This document shows positions 33,003-41,686 of a stretch of 64,000 bases of DNA, piece after piece; position 1 is the stretch's first letter, and each line of letters begins with the position of its first letter. Source of the DNA: Marinococcus sp. PL1-022 (GTDB taxonomy: Bacteria; Bacillota; Bacilli; Bacillales; Marinococcaceae); contig NZ_JAWXCX010000001.1 of the NCBI RefSeq assembly GCF_033845285.1, positions 573,495 through 637,494 of the forward strand. The letters are read 5' to 3'. The notes below the pieces were generated by a model. It searched no databases. It had not been told where the DNA came from and saw only the letters and a list, made by a program, of their open reading frames with translations. A program made the translations under genes and the position numbers.

Positions 33003-35015
33003 ATGAAAATTACAGATCTATTAAAAAGAGATACCGTGCTGCTTTCGCTGTCTTCGACAGACAAAGCCGGAGTGATTGATGAACTGGTAAACAAGCTTGA
33101 CACTGCCGGCCGCTTAAATGACCGACAGGCTTTTAAGGAAGCGATTGAAAAAAGAGAATCAGAGAGCTCAACCGGTATCGGCGAAGGCATCGCCATTCCT
33201 CACGCAAAGACAGGCGCTGTAGATACACCGGCCATTGCATTCGGCCGTTCGCAGGAAGGCGCAGATTATGAATCACTGGACGGCCAGCCGGCACATCTGT
33301 TTTTCATGATTGCAGCGACAGAAGGAGCGAACGAAGCACATTTAACTACATTGTCCCGTTTATCTACGCTGCTGATGGATGAAAACTTCCGCCAGGATCT
33401 CTTGAATGCAGAATCCGAAGACGAGATCATGGCGGCTGTGGACGCAAAAGAACGAGACAAGCTTGGAAGCGATGAGGAAGAAGAGACAGAAGCTTCTTCA
33501 GCCCAGGCTGCCGGAGACAGCAGCACACCAAGAATTCTTGCAGTGACCGGCTGCCCGACGGGTATCGCACACACGTATATGGCAGCAGATGCGCTTAAGG
33601 ATAAGGCAAAGGAGCTTGGTGTTTCCATTAAAGTGGAAACGAACGGCTCCGGTGGGGTTAAAAACCGCCTAACCTCTGAGGAAATTGCAAACGCGGAAGC
33701 AATTATCGTAGCCTCTGATACAAAAATTGAAATGGAACGCTTTGACGGCAAACCGCTTTTATCCACGAAGGTAACGGATGGAATCCGTAAACCGGAGCAG
33801 CTGATCAATCAGGCTGTGAACGGTGAATTTTCGAGATACCGGGGCTCTGGAAGAAGCTCTTCGTCGGATGACGAACCGGCTTCCACCGGCGGTGGAGGCG
33901 GAGCAAAAGCCGTTGGTAATGCTATTTACCGCCACCTGATGAACGGGGTTTCGAACATGCTGCCATTTGTTATCGGCGGCGGAATTCTTATCGCACTTTC
34001 TTTCTTCTGGGGGATTAACTCAGCAGATCCGGAAAATGAGCAGTTTAATGGATTTGCCCAGGCCCTGAATGCGATTGGCGGCCAATATGCGTTTGGATTA
34101 TTTGTAGCAGTGCTTGCCGGCTTTATCGGTATGAGCATCGCAGACCGGCCTGGTTTTATGCCGGCAATGGTTGGCGGCTTCATGTCAACTCAGGGCATTC
34201 CGGGGGCTGAGAACGCCACAGCCGGTTTCCTTGGCGGTATTATTGCCGGTTTCCTCGGCGGGTATGTTGCTCTTGGTGTGAAGAAGGCTATGTCTGGACT
34301 TCCACAGGTACTTGATGGAATTAAAACGATTCTATTTTATCCAGTAATAAACATTTTGATCACCGGTCTTCTGATGTATTATGTGTTTATTACACCAGTT
34401 GCTTTCCTGAATACAGCTCTTCAGGACTGGATCACAGGCCTTGGTACAAGCAACCTGGTACTGCTTGGAATCCTGCTTGGCGGCATGATGGCAATCGATA
34501 TGGGCGGACCGTTCAATAAAGCGGCCTTCACTGTCGGTGTAGCCTTAATCGGACAGGGTATTTATGCCCCGCACGCAGCTGTAATGGCTGGTGGAATGGT
34601 GCCTCCGCTTGGTATTGCGCTTGCGGTCACGTTCTTTAAGAACCGTTTTCCGAAAGAGCAGCGTTCGGCTGGGTATACAAACTATGCACTCGGGTCATTT
34701 TTCATTACAGAGGGTGCTATTCCATTTGCGGCATCGGATCCTCTCCGGGTGATTCCTTCCATCGTTACTGGCTCTGCAGTAGCAGGCGGTCTGGCCATGT
34801 TCTTTAACGTGGAACTGCTTGCCCCGCACGGAGGATTTCTCGTATTCTTCCTGAATGCTGTCCAGGGCGGAGGGGTTTTCCTATACTTCCTCGCGATTCT
34901 TATTGGATCACTCGTGACCATGGTTATGCTGGCGATTTTGAAGAAACCGCTGGAGCAGTCGAAAAACGAAGTACAGGATTACAAGGACTCCAAAGAGAAA
35001 AAAGAAGCATCGTAA
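33003..35015 (+). CDS. fruA: PTS fructose transporter subunit IIABC
   Basis: A 670-aa fused permease. The IIA domain (residues 1-150) has phospho-site His67 in IGEGIAIPHAKT. The IIB domain (~176-275) has Cys184 in VTGCPTGIAHTYMAADAL. The IIC domain (~300-650) has about nine transmembrane helices, including GGFMSTQGIPGAENATAGFLG. It imports fructose as fructose-1-phosphate for FruK. ATG 33003 is used with AAAGGGGTG upstream; a GTG at 32994 lies within that ribosome site. Confidence 0.96.
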   Translation: MKITDLLKRDTVLLSLSSTDKAGVIDELVNKLDTAGRLNDRQAFKEAIEKRESESSTGIGEGIAIPHAKTGAVDTPAIAFGRSQEGADYESLDGQPAHLFFMIAATEGANEAHLTTLSRLSTLLMDENFRQDLLNAESEDEIMAAVDAKERDKLGSDEEEETEASSAQAAGDSSTPRILAVTGCPTGIAHTYMAADALKDKAKELGVSIKVETNGSGGVKNRLTSEEIANAEAIIVASDTKIEMERFDGKPLLSTKVTDGIRKPEQLINQAVNGEFSRYRGSGRSSSSDDEPASTGGGGGAKAVGNAIYRHLMNGVSNMLPFVIGGGILIALSFFWGINSADPENEQFNGFAQALNAIGGQYAFGLFVAVLAGFIGMSIADRPGFMPAMVGGFMSTQGIPGAENATAGFLGGIIAGFLGGYVALGVKKAMSGLPQVLDGIKTILFYPVINILITGLLMYYVFITPVAFLNTALQDWITGLGTSNLVLLGILLGGMMAIDMGGPFNKAAFTVGVALIGQGIYAPHAAVMAGGMVPPLGIALAVTFFKNRFPKEQRSAGYTNYALGSFFITEGAIPFAASDPLRVIPSIVTGSAVAGGLAMFFNVELLAPHGGFLVFFLNAVQGGGVFLYFLAILIGSLVTMVMLAILKKPLEQSKNEVQDYKDSKEKKEAS

Positions 35016-35022
35016 TTAATAC

Positions 35023-35058
35023 AAAAGAGAGGCTGCTACCTACGCAGCCTCTCTTTTT
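35023..35058 (+). terminator. Terminator of the fru operon
   Basis: AAAAGAGAGGCTGC ... GCAGCCTCTCTTTTT, a 14-bp stem. Confidence 0.93.
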
Positions 35059-35079
35059 GTTTCGATGGAAATAAAAAGC

Positions 35080-36430
35080 GGTTCTATGTCTAATGTTGGG
35101 GTGACCCCCTCCATTATCCGGCGAGCGACCATTTATATTGATGATGCAATAACACTTTGGCCCGCAGGCGGTCGTACCGCTGGAACCCGAAGGCGTTCCG
35201 TTTGATCACCTTGGTCTGGTTGTTCAGTCCTTCCACGGTGCCATTGTGATAATCGAACGTAAAACTGTTCAGGATTTCGGTCTGCCAGCGCCGGACGGTG
35301 GCGGCAGCCTGGGCCATGTCCGGGCACCCGCTCGCTTCCACCTGCCGGTAGAAGGCGTACAGATCATCCCGGATCGCGCCGGCCTGGCCGGTTGTCATCC
35401 GGCGCTTGCTCCGCTCAAACCAGGCCCGAAAGGCTTCTTTGAGTTCATATGCCGTCCGGAGCTCTTCCGACTCGGCCAGGTAATAGTCCCGGATCTTCAC
35501 CTGTTGGGCGGTGAGGTCTTCGGCTTTTTTGGTAAACACGTGCTTCAGCCGTTTGCACCGCTTGCGGTGGTAGGACGACAGGGTGTGCTGCACGCGGCGC
35601 CGGACCCGTTCGAGAGCCCAGTACACGTGCCGGTGCACGTGAAACCGGTCCGCCACGATGATCGGACGGTTCAGGGCCCGCCGGGCCGCCTGGTGAAAGG
35701 GCGCACTCATATCCATCACGACCACCTCCACCTGGCCGCCTTTCTGCTGCAGGTACTGCTTCAGTGTCTCTTTCTTCCGGTCCGGCAAAATGTCGACCGG
35801 ACGTCCGGTAGCCCCGTCCGCCACCAACAGCTGATACTTGCCGGCGCTCGTGTCGCCTTTGTACTCGTCGACGGCAATCACCCGTGGCAGCTGCTCCACG
35901 TGCGGGAGCGTCCGGGAAGCCAACTCGTCAAACCGGCGCAGCGCCGTCGTGACTGACGTGGAAAACTGGCGGGCTGTATCGGTGAAATTCTTGCCGGTGA
36001 CCAGCCGGAGGCCGAGGGCCTGATTCCATTCCCGGCTGTGCCGCTGATACCGATCGACCAGTGGATTAGCTTCAGCAAATCGCTTCCCGCAGGGGCAGGC
36101 GTACCGCCGCCGACGATAATGAAGCACGGTTGGCCGTTCAAACCAGGCCGTATGCTGCACCCGCTGCCACCGGTAATCGTGGACCCGCCGGGTCCACGTG
36201 CCACAGGCTGGGCACCGGGACCGTTTCCGGGGCACCGCCACCTGAAGGTGCACCATTCCTTCCCGTTCGTCGGTGTGGAGGACCCTTACCCCTTGGAGGC
36301 CGGGGATCGTTATGTTACTATACATATGCACGCAACTCCTATCCTGCTTGGTTTTCGTCGACGCAAGTATAACGGATATCGGAGTCTGCGTGTTTTTTTG
36401 TGTCTGTACCCCAACAAATATTATAGAGCC
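35080..36430 (-). mobile_element. ISL3-family insertion sequence, copy 1 (1351 bp)
   Basis: A complete element. Terminal inverted repeats are imperfect: GGTTCTATG ... TTGGGGT at the left and, read inward from the right, GGCTCTATA ... TTGGGGT. Perfect 8-bp target duplication TAAAAAGC at 35072-35079 and 36431-36438. It is visibly more GC-rich than its neighbours, a sign of recent arrival. It sits between the fru terminator and the terminator of ytzB, interrupting no gene. The second copy is at 61796-63146; at the positions compared they differ only at 35873/62589, and the transposases are identical. Confidence 0.95.
35114..36331 (-). CDS. ISL3-family transposase, copy 1 (405 aa)
   Basis: Full-length transposase. 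The N-terminal zinc-finger region has CPACGTWTRRVHDY and CPCGKRF. Then a helix-turn-helix-like part (TDTARQFSTSVTTALRRFDEL) leads to the DDE catalytic domain: Asp in VIAVDEYKG, Asp in VVVMDMSAPFH, and the conserved C-terminal GTVEGLNNQTKVIKRNAFGF carrying the Glu. No frameshift or stop, so likely active. Confidence 0.95.
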   Translation of the reverse strand: MHMYSNITIPGLQGVRVLHTDEREGMVHLQVAVPRKRSRCPACGTWTRRVHDYRWQRVQHTAWFERPTVLHYRRRRYACPCGKRFAEANPLVDRYQRHSREWNQALGLRLVTGKNFTDTARQFSTSVTTALRRFDELASRTLPHVEQLPRVIAVDEYKGDTSAGKYQLLVADGATGRPVDILPDRKKETLKQYLQQKGGQVEVVVMDMSAPFHQAARRALNRPIIVADRFHVHRHVYWALERVRRRVQHTLSSYHRKRCKRLKHVFTKKAEDLTAQQVKIRDYYLAESEELRTAYELKEAFRAWFERSKRRMTTGQAGAIRDDLYAFYRQVEASGCPDMAQAAATVRRWQTEILNSFTFDYHNGTVEGLNNQTKVIKRNAFGFQRYDRLRAKVLLHHQYKWSLAG

Positions 36431-36431
36431 T

Positions 36432-36466
36432 AAAAAGCCCCGGCCCTTTTTGAAGGGCCCGGGGCT
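36432..36466 (-). terminator. Terminator of ytzB (minus strand)
   Basis: AGCCCCGG-CCCTT paired with AAGGGCCCGGGGCT; the T-tract on the minus strand is part of the IS target duplication, so the IS landed in the terminator's U-tract. Confidence 0.85.
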
Positions 36467-36474
36467 ATGTTGAA

Positions 36475-36780
36475 TTAAGAGCTCAATTCTAAAATAGTAC
36501 CAGTTTCAGCATCAACAATAAAGTCTAATTGACGGGTCTCTCCCTGATTGGTGCTTGAAAGGCCGCCGCGGTAAACTTTGTACTCCAGATCGTCTTTTTT
36601 ATACGTTTCCGGCGTCATATGGATCCAGGAGCCGTTGACTGGAAGGTGATCCTGTACGTTTTCCTTTACTGTCTTCAGCGCCTTTTCCGGGGAAATTTCA
36701 TCTTTCTTAGTGAACTGCTTAACCAAAATCCCCAAAGCAACACCAAGACCTACTCCAATAAGAATATTCTTTGTATTCAT
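36475..36780 (-). CDS. ytzB: Small PepSY-type membrane-anchored protein (YtzB-like)
   Basis: A 101-aa protein with an N-terminal membrane anchor (IGVGLGVALGILVKQF, residues 8-23). The rest is one PepSY-like domain: ISPEKALKTVKENVQDHLPV, then YKVYRGG ... LDFIVDAETGTILELSS. PepSY domains are thought to modulate peptidases at the cell surface. Next to the divergent aminopeptidase gene ytoP, as in B. subtilis. ATG 36780. Confidence 0.8.
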   Translation of the reverse strand: MNTKNILIGVGLGVALGILVKQFTKKDEISPEKALKTVKENVQDHLPVNGSWIHMTPETYKKDDLEYKVYRGGLSSTNQGETRQLDFIVDAETGTILELSS

Positions 36781-36933
36781 TATTATGTCCCTGCCTTTCC
36801 ATTTCTTATTTACTCAGTATACCGCAAATAATGCGTATATCCAAATACATACCCGTTTTCAATAGTGGTAAAAACGTGACTCGTCCGATAAAATGAAAAT
36901 TAGGCAGAGCCTGATAATTGAAAGGGGTATTTT

Positions 36934-38007
36934 ATGAAGCAGCAAACACTCGATATGTTTAAGTATCTAACAGAGACACCGGCGGTGCCGGGATTTGAAC
37001 ATCAGATCCGTACATATATGAAAAAAGAGCTTGAACCGGTAAGTGATGAGATCGTGCAGGACCGGCTCGGTAGTTTGTTTGGAGTGAAGCGCAGTGGGCA
37101 GGAAGGGCCGAAGGTTATGGTAGCCGGCCATATGGATGAAGTTGGTTTTATGGTCAAATCCATTGATGAAAACGGAATGATCCGGTTCCAAACGCTTGGC
37201 GGCTGGTGGAGCCAGGTTCTGCTTGCGCAGCGTGTCCAGGTTTATACAGAGGAAGGAAGTGTGCCGGGGGTGATTGGATCCACACCACCGCACCTGCTTG
37301 AACCGGCGCAGCGTGAAAAGCCTATGCCGTTAAATCAAATGTTTATCGATATTGGAGCCGACAGTCGTGAGCATGCAGAGCAACTCGGCGTCCGTCCGGG
37401 AATGCCGGTGTCTCCGGTGTGCCCATTCACCCCGATGGCGGATGAGAAAAAAATTATGGCGAAGGCCTGGGATAATCGGTACGGAGTCGGGCTCGCACTC
37501 GAACTGATGAAGGAAGTTTATGATGAAAACCTTCCGAACACGCTCTATGCAGGTGCTACAGTGCAGGAGGAAGTAGGACTTCGCGGAGGACAGACAGCTG
37601 CCCAAATGATTCAGCCGGATATTTTTTATGCGTTGGACGCAAGTCCGGCGAACGATTCCACAGGAGGTAAGGATGCCTTCGGCCAGCTGGGCAAGGGAGC
37701 ACTGCTGCGCATATTTGATCAGACGATGATTACTCACCGCGGTATGAGGGACTTTGTTCTCGATACAGCAGAAAGTAACAGCATTCCTTACCAGTACTTT
37801 ATTTCCCAGGGAGGCACGGATGCCGGGCGGGTGCATATGGCCAATGAAGGTATTCCGTCTGCCGTTATCGGTGTCTGCTCCCGCTATATTCACACCTCTG
37901 CTTCACTGCTGCACGTGGATGATTACGCTGCAGCAAAAGAGCTGCTGACGAAGCTCGTGCGGACTACAGACCAGCAGGCCCTTGATATGATTCATAAAGG
38001 AGTCTGA
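36934..38007 (+). CDS. ytoP: M42-family glutamyl aminopeptidase YtoP
   Basis: A 357-aa cytosolic metallopeptidase. Metal ligands are seen in [29 protein letters not shown] and VQEEVGLRG, with the C-terminal ligand His in [18 protein letters not shown]42 enzymes form dodecamers that trim N-terminal residues from short peptides. AAAGGGG precedes ATG 36934. The next gene starts 2 bases after the stop, so they share a transcript. Confidence 0.92.
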   Translation: MKQQTLDMFKYLTETPAVPGFEHQIRTYMKKELEPVSDEIVQDRLGSLFGVKRSGQEGPKVMVAGHMDEVGFMVKSIDENGMIRFQTLGGWWSQVLLAQRVQVYTEEGSVPGVIGSTPPHLLEPAQREKPMPLNQMFIDIGADSREHAEQLGVRPGMPVSPVCPFTPMADEKKIMAKAWDNRYGVGLALELMKEVYDENLPNTLYAGATVQEEVGLRGGQTAAQMIQPDIFYALDASPANDSTGGKDAFGQLGKGALLRIFDQTMITHRGMRDFVLDTAESNSIPYQYFISQGGTDAGRVHMANEGIPSAVIGVCSRYIHTSASLLHVDDYAAAKELLTKLVRTTDQQALDMIHKGV

Positions 38008-38009
38008 AG

Positions 38010-38519
38010 TTGAAAAGGGCTATGGTGGGATCAGAAAATGCTGTAAAGGTGGCGGCTGTCCGCCAGGTGTTGAGCCCGGACTTTTCTGTGGCGGGCGTTT
38101 CCGCTGTTTCAGGAGTAAGTGACCAGCCATTTTCTGATCAGGAAACAAGAGAAGGTGCTGTGAACCGGGCAAGGTATGCACAAAAAAACGCTGATCTGGG
38201 CATAGGACTTGAAGGCGGCGTGCGGCCCGAAGGAAAGGATGTATATTTGTGCAGCTGGGGGGCACTTACGGATGGAAGTGGTGTATGGACAGCAGGCGGG
38301 GCCCGTATACTGCTTCCGGAACGTATTGCTGCTATGCTTCATGATGGAGTGGAATTGAAAACGGCAGTGGACTACTATACGCAGCTGGAAAATGTTCATC
38401 AAAATGACGGAGCTATCGGTATTTTAACGGCCGGGCAGGTAGACCGGACTGCCCTATTTCATCACATCGTCTCTCTGCTTTACGGACAGTGGATATATCA
38501 AACTGGGCGCCGGCTTTAG
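38010..38519 (+). CDS. DUF84 (YjjX-type) non-canonical NTP phosphatase
   Basis: A 169-aa inosine/xanthosine triphosphatase family protein. Signatures: MVGSENAVKVAAVRQVL, SDQPFSDQETREGAVNRA and GIGLEGGV. It is expected to clear ITP/XTP from the nucleotide pool. TTG start 38010, with AAAGGAG 7 bases upstream inside the end of ytoP. Closed by a terminator overlapping its stop codon. Confidence 0.85.
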   Translation: MKRAMVGSENAVKVAAVRQVLSPDFSVAGVSAVSGVSDQPFSDQETREGAVNRARYAQKNADLGIGLEGGVRPEGKDVYLCSWGALTDGSGVWTAGGARILLPERIAAMLHDGVELKTAVDYYTQLENVHQNDGAIGILTAGQVDRTALFHHIVSLLYGQWIYQTGRRL

Positions 38520-38531
38520 ACGGCGCCTTTT
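38506..38531 (+). terminator. Terminator overlapping the DUF84 stop codon
   Basis: GGCGCCG, 8-base loop, CGGCGCC, TTTT. Confidence 0.8.
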
Positions 38532-38581
38532 CATTAAATTAAAATATGGTTACAATGGGAAAAAAGAAAAGGAGAGAGTGG

Positions 38582-39592
38582 ATGCGTTCATTTTTTTTGA
38601 AAAAGGGTGTAAACTTAAGTGTAAAGACATATGGAATTACAGCGTTGAGTTATATGGCGCTTGGTTTGTTTGCGTCGTTAATTATCGGTTTAATCATTCA
38701 GACAATAGGCCAACAGCTCGGTCTTGCTTTTTTTGACAACATGGGTACGCTTGCGATTTCATTAATGGGGCCGGCGATTGGTGTAGCAGTGGCATATGGA
38801 CTGCAGGCGCCGCCGCTGGTTGTTTTTTCTGCCGTAGCTACGGGGGCTGCCGGCGCGGAGCTCGGGGGCCCGGCAGGTGCTTTCATCGCAGCTCTCGTTT
38901 CAGTGGAGCTGGGTAAGCTGATATCTAAAGAGACACGTCTTGATATTATTGTAACGCCGCTTGTGACGATTATTGCCGGCTATGGAATAGCACAGCTTCT
39001 CGGCCCGGGCATTCAGGCATTTATGACAGGTTTTGGAGATTTAATTGTATGGGCCACAGAACGGCAGCCGCTTATTATGGGCATTTTAGTTGCCGGACTT
39101 ATGGGGCTTGCCCTGACAGCTCCGATCTCAAGTGCCGCTATTGCCATCATCCTTGATCTGAACGGTATTGCCGCCGGGGCAGCGACTGTTGGATGTGCAG
39201 CACAGATGGTTGGTTTTGCAGCCAGCAGCTTTCGGGAAAATAAATTTTCGGGCCTGGCCGCTCTGGGTATTGGTACATCTATGCTTCAGGTTCCAAACGT
39301 TGTGAGGCGGCCGCTCATTCTGATTCCTCCGACGGTTGCCGGTATGGCCGTTGCCCCTTTTTCCACAATGGTCTTTATGATGGAAAATAATGCGGCAGGC
39401 GCCGGTATGGGAACGAGCGGCCTGGTTGGCCAGATTATGACCTTCCAGACGATGGGTTTTTCCTTTGAGGTACTTGGTGCAGTACTGCTTCTTCATGTCG
39501 TTGCTCCCGCATTGATCAGTCTCGGTTTGTCAGAGTGGATGCGCAAACGAAATTGGATTAGAATGGGGGATATGAAGATACGGGAGGAGTAA
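38582..39592 (+). CDS. PTS IIC-like membrane protein of unknown substrate
   Basis: A 336-aa protein with about nine transmembrane segments of the PTS_EIIC_2 type (GLFASLIIGLIIQTIGQQLG, MGPAIGVAVAYGLQAPPLVV, APISSAAIAIILDLNGIAAG). It lacks IIA and IIB domains, and none is encoded nearby, so it may not be phosphotransferase-coupled. ATG 38582 is chosen with AAAAGGAGAG 6 bases upstream; the earlier in-frame ATG at 38555 has no ribosome site. Role unknown. Confidence 0.78.
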   Translation: MRSFFLKKGVNLSVKTYGITALSYMALGLFASLIIGLIIQTIGQQLGLAFFDNMGTLAISLMGPAIGVAVAYGLQAPPLVVFSAVATGAAGAELGGPAGAFIAALVSVELGKLISKETRLDIIVTPLVTIIAGYGIAQLLGPGIQAFMTGFGDLIVWATERQPLIMGILVAGLMGLALTAPISSAAIAIILDLNGIAAGAATVGCAAQMVGFAASSFRENKFSGLAALGIGTSMLQVPNVVRRPLILIPPTVAGMAVAPFSTMVFMMENNAAGAGMGTSGLVGQIMTFQTMGFSFEVLGAVLLLHVVAPALISLGLSEWMRKRNWIRMGDMKIREE

Positions 39593-39629
39593 CCTTTTCT
39601 GTATGGATTAATTTAAGGGAGGCAAAACA

Positions 39630-39965
39630 ATGGAAAATTTAACTACACAGGAATCCTTCAATAAAGCTATTGATAACGGGAATACAGTGATTATGTTCTC
39701 AGCCGGATGGTGCCCGGACTGCACGTATATTGATCCGGCGATGCCGGAAATCGAACAGCAGTATGATCAGTTTAGCTTCTACAAAGCGGACCGTGACGAG
39801 CTTATGGATGTATGCATTGATTACGGAGTGATGGGCATACCTAGTTTTCTTGCTTTTCATAACGGAGAAGAGGTGCACCGTTTCGTAAGTAAGCAGCGGA
39901 AGACGCCGGAAGAAGTCCAGCATTTCCTGAATGAATCACTGGAAAAAGTCAACGCCGGTTCATAA
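39630..39965 (+). CDS. ytpP: Thioredoxin-like protein YtpP
   Basis: A 111-aa thioredoxin-fold protein. The active site is WCPDC (Cys28, Cys31), and the cis-proline loop is VMGIPSFLAF. No signal peptide, so it acts in the cytoplasm as a disulfide reductase. GGGAGG precedes ATG 39630. Atypical WCPDC rather than WCGPC is normal for YtpP. Confidence 0.92.
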   Translation: MENLTTQESFNKAIDNGNTVIMFSAGWCPDCTYIDPAMPEIEQQYDQFSFYKADRDELMDVCIDYGVMGIPSFLAFHNGEEVHRFVSKQRKTPEEVQHFLNESLEKVNAGS

Positions 39966-39970
39966 AGATG

Positions 39971-40007
39971 AAAAAGACTGTCCCTAAAAATGGGACAGTC
40001 TTTTTTT
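39971..40007 (+). terminator. Terminator after ytpP
   Basis: AAAAAGACTGTCCC ... GGGACAGTCTTTTTTT, a 14-bp stem. Confidence 0.93.
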
Positions 40008-40085
40008 GCCAGTAAGCACGAGTGTGGGAGTACACCTCTGCTCATGTTACGATAGAATTAAGAATGTTCAAGAGGAGCGATAAGA

Positions 40086-40886
40086 ATGGAAGTACGAAAG
40101 CTACAGCGCATACTGCGGGAACGACTGAAAGACGACAATTCCCGTACGTTTAAATATGATGATGAACAAAGCTCACTGAGGGTCGAGCACAAGCAGCTGA
40201 AAACCGGAGTTGATCTGGATTTAAGCAAATGGGCAGCAAAATATGAACGTGAAGGAGAAAAGGCTGTGGAAGAGGTCGTGCATTATATAGATACCTCGTT
40301 TCGAGCCATGGAACGTGATGTTTCACTTTCCGGACAGGAGCAATATATTTATCCGGTAATACGTTCGACTTCTTTTCCAACCGAAACGAAGGACGGGAAG
40401 GAGCTCGTATGGGACGACCATACAGCGGAAACAAGAATTTTTTACGCCCTTGATATGGGAGAAGCATATTCCTTGATTGAACAGGAGACGCTCGAAGCCG
40501 AAAAGGTAGAAACGGAAAGCATCCGCCGGGCTGCCCGCAATAATGTGAAAAAGCTGGAAGTGCCGATGAAAAAGGATACGGTGGCCGGAAACACGTTTTA
40601 TTTTATTAATACCAATGACGGCTATGACGCAAGCCGCATATTAAACGAAGCTTTACTGCAGAGTATAGCTGAAGATGTGCAGGGTGATATGGCAGTAGCA
40701 GTGCCTCATAACGACGTCTTTATTATTGCAGATATCACAAACGATAACGGATACGATGTGCTTGGACAGATGGCTTTCCGCTTTTTTAACGACGGCCGGG
40801 TGCCGATTACGGCTCTTCCGTTTATGTATGAAAACGGAGAATTCGAACCGATCTTTATTTTGGCTAGAAAACGCCCTAAAACCTGA
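40086..40886 (+). CDS. ytpQ: DUF1444 protein YtpQ
   Basis: A 266-aa soluble protein of the UPF0354/DUF1444 family, of unknown function. Conserved stretches are YPVIRSTSFPTE, DMGEAYSLIEQE and MFRFF-like QMAFRFFNDGRVPITALPFMYENG near the C-terminus. Gene order ytpP-ytpQ-ytpR matches B. subtilis. AGAGGAG precedes ATG 40086. Confidence 0.88.
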   Translation: MEVRKLQRILRERLKDDNSRTFKYDDEQSSLRVEHKQLKTGVDLDLSKWAAKYEREGEKAVEEVVHYIDTSFRAMERDVSLSGQEQYIYPVIRSTSFPTETKDGKELVWDDHTAETRIFYALDMGEAYSLIEQETLEAEKVETESIRRAARNNVKKLEVPMKKDTVAGNTFYFINTNDGYDASRILNEALLQSIAEDVQGDMAVAVPHNDVFIIADITNDNGYDVLGQMAFRFFNDGRVPITALPFMYENGEFEPIFILARKRPKT

Positions 40887-40949
40887 TTCGCGGGAGCGTT
40901 CAAGCTGTGATACAATAAAAGTTAAGTTAGCGAAAAGGAGCCTCAACGA

Positions 40950-41588
40950 ATGAATATTTTTTATAATCCAAAAGGAATTGGGGATGTACTTCTCATCTCT
41001 TTAAAACCAATAAACTCAAAACAGCGTGAAACGGTAAGACATGGAGATGTGGCCGTGCTTACGCATTCTACAACCAAAGAAACAGCAGGCTACCATATTT
41101 TTAATGCCTCCTCCTACGGAGAAATTACAGGAACGGGCAGAATAGCAGCGGACTCAGGTCATATCCAGCTCGTTAATAACGCCCTGAAAGAAAACAATAT
41201 AGACAGTTCGCTTGAAGTACCGACCCAGTCCGAATTTGTGGTGGGTTATGTAACGGAGAAAAAACAGCATCCGGATGCAGATAAATTGAGTGTCTGTCAG
41301 GTGGACACAGGAGCAGATACGCTTCAAATTGTCTGCGGGGCACCGAACGTGGATAAAGGACAAAAGGTAGCTGTAGCAGTACCAGGGGCAGTTATGCCCT
41401 CAGGGATGAAAATTAAAAAATCGAAGCTCCGTGGTGTGACTTCTACCGGCATGATCTGCTCTGTATCTGAGCTTGCCCTGCCGGAAAAGCAGACAGAAAA
41501 AGGTATCCTCGTTCTCGGTGATGCGTATGAGACAGGAGAGGACTTTTATAAGCAGTATCACGAACGCCCGGTTTCGGCCTCCGTGTAG
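40950..41588 (+). CDS. ytpR: tRNA-binding-domain protein YtpR
   Basis: A 212-aa protein. Residues 1-90 form the DUF4479 domain. Residues ~95-205 form an OB-fold tRNA-binding (EMAP/PheT-N-like) domain with [26 protein letters not shown] and [15 protein letters not shown]. The domain resembles the N-terminus of PheRS beta. Proposed to bind tRNA or act in trans; function unproven. AAAGGAG precedes ATG 40950; a TG-A-TACAAT promoter lies at 40908-40916. Confidence 0.92.
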   Translation: MNIFYNPKGIGDVLLISLKPINSKQRETVRHGDVAVLTHSTTKETAGYHIFNASSYGEITGTGRIAADSGHIQLVNNALKENNIDSSLEVPTQSEFVVGYVTEKKQHPDADKLSVCQVDTGADTLQIVCGAPNVDKGQKVAVAVPGAVMPSGMKIKKSKLRGVTSTGMICSVSELALPEKQTEKGILVLGDAYETGEDFYKQYHERPVSASV

Positions 41589-41598
41589 TAAGTGAATG

Positions 41599-41627
41599 AA
41601 AAACCGCTAGTCGTGCTAGGGGTTTTT
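41599..41627 (+). terminator. Terminator after ytpR
   Basis: AAAACCGCTAG ... CTAGGGGTTTT with trailing Ts (one G-U pair). Confidence 0.85.
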
Positions 41628-41686
41628 CTTGTGCAGGTACAAAAAGTAAACTTAAAAAGGTCCGGTAAGAAAAGGAGGGGTTGAAA

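Noticed and set aside
35246-35956. Plus-strand 236-codon frame inside the IS, repeated at 61962-62672
   Set aside because: Antisense shadow of a GC-rich transposase gene; no start context or recognisable protein.
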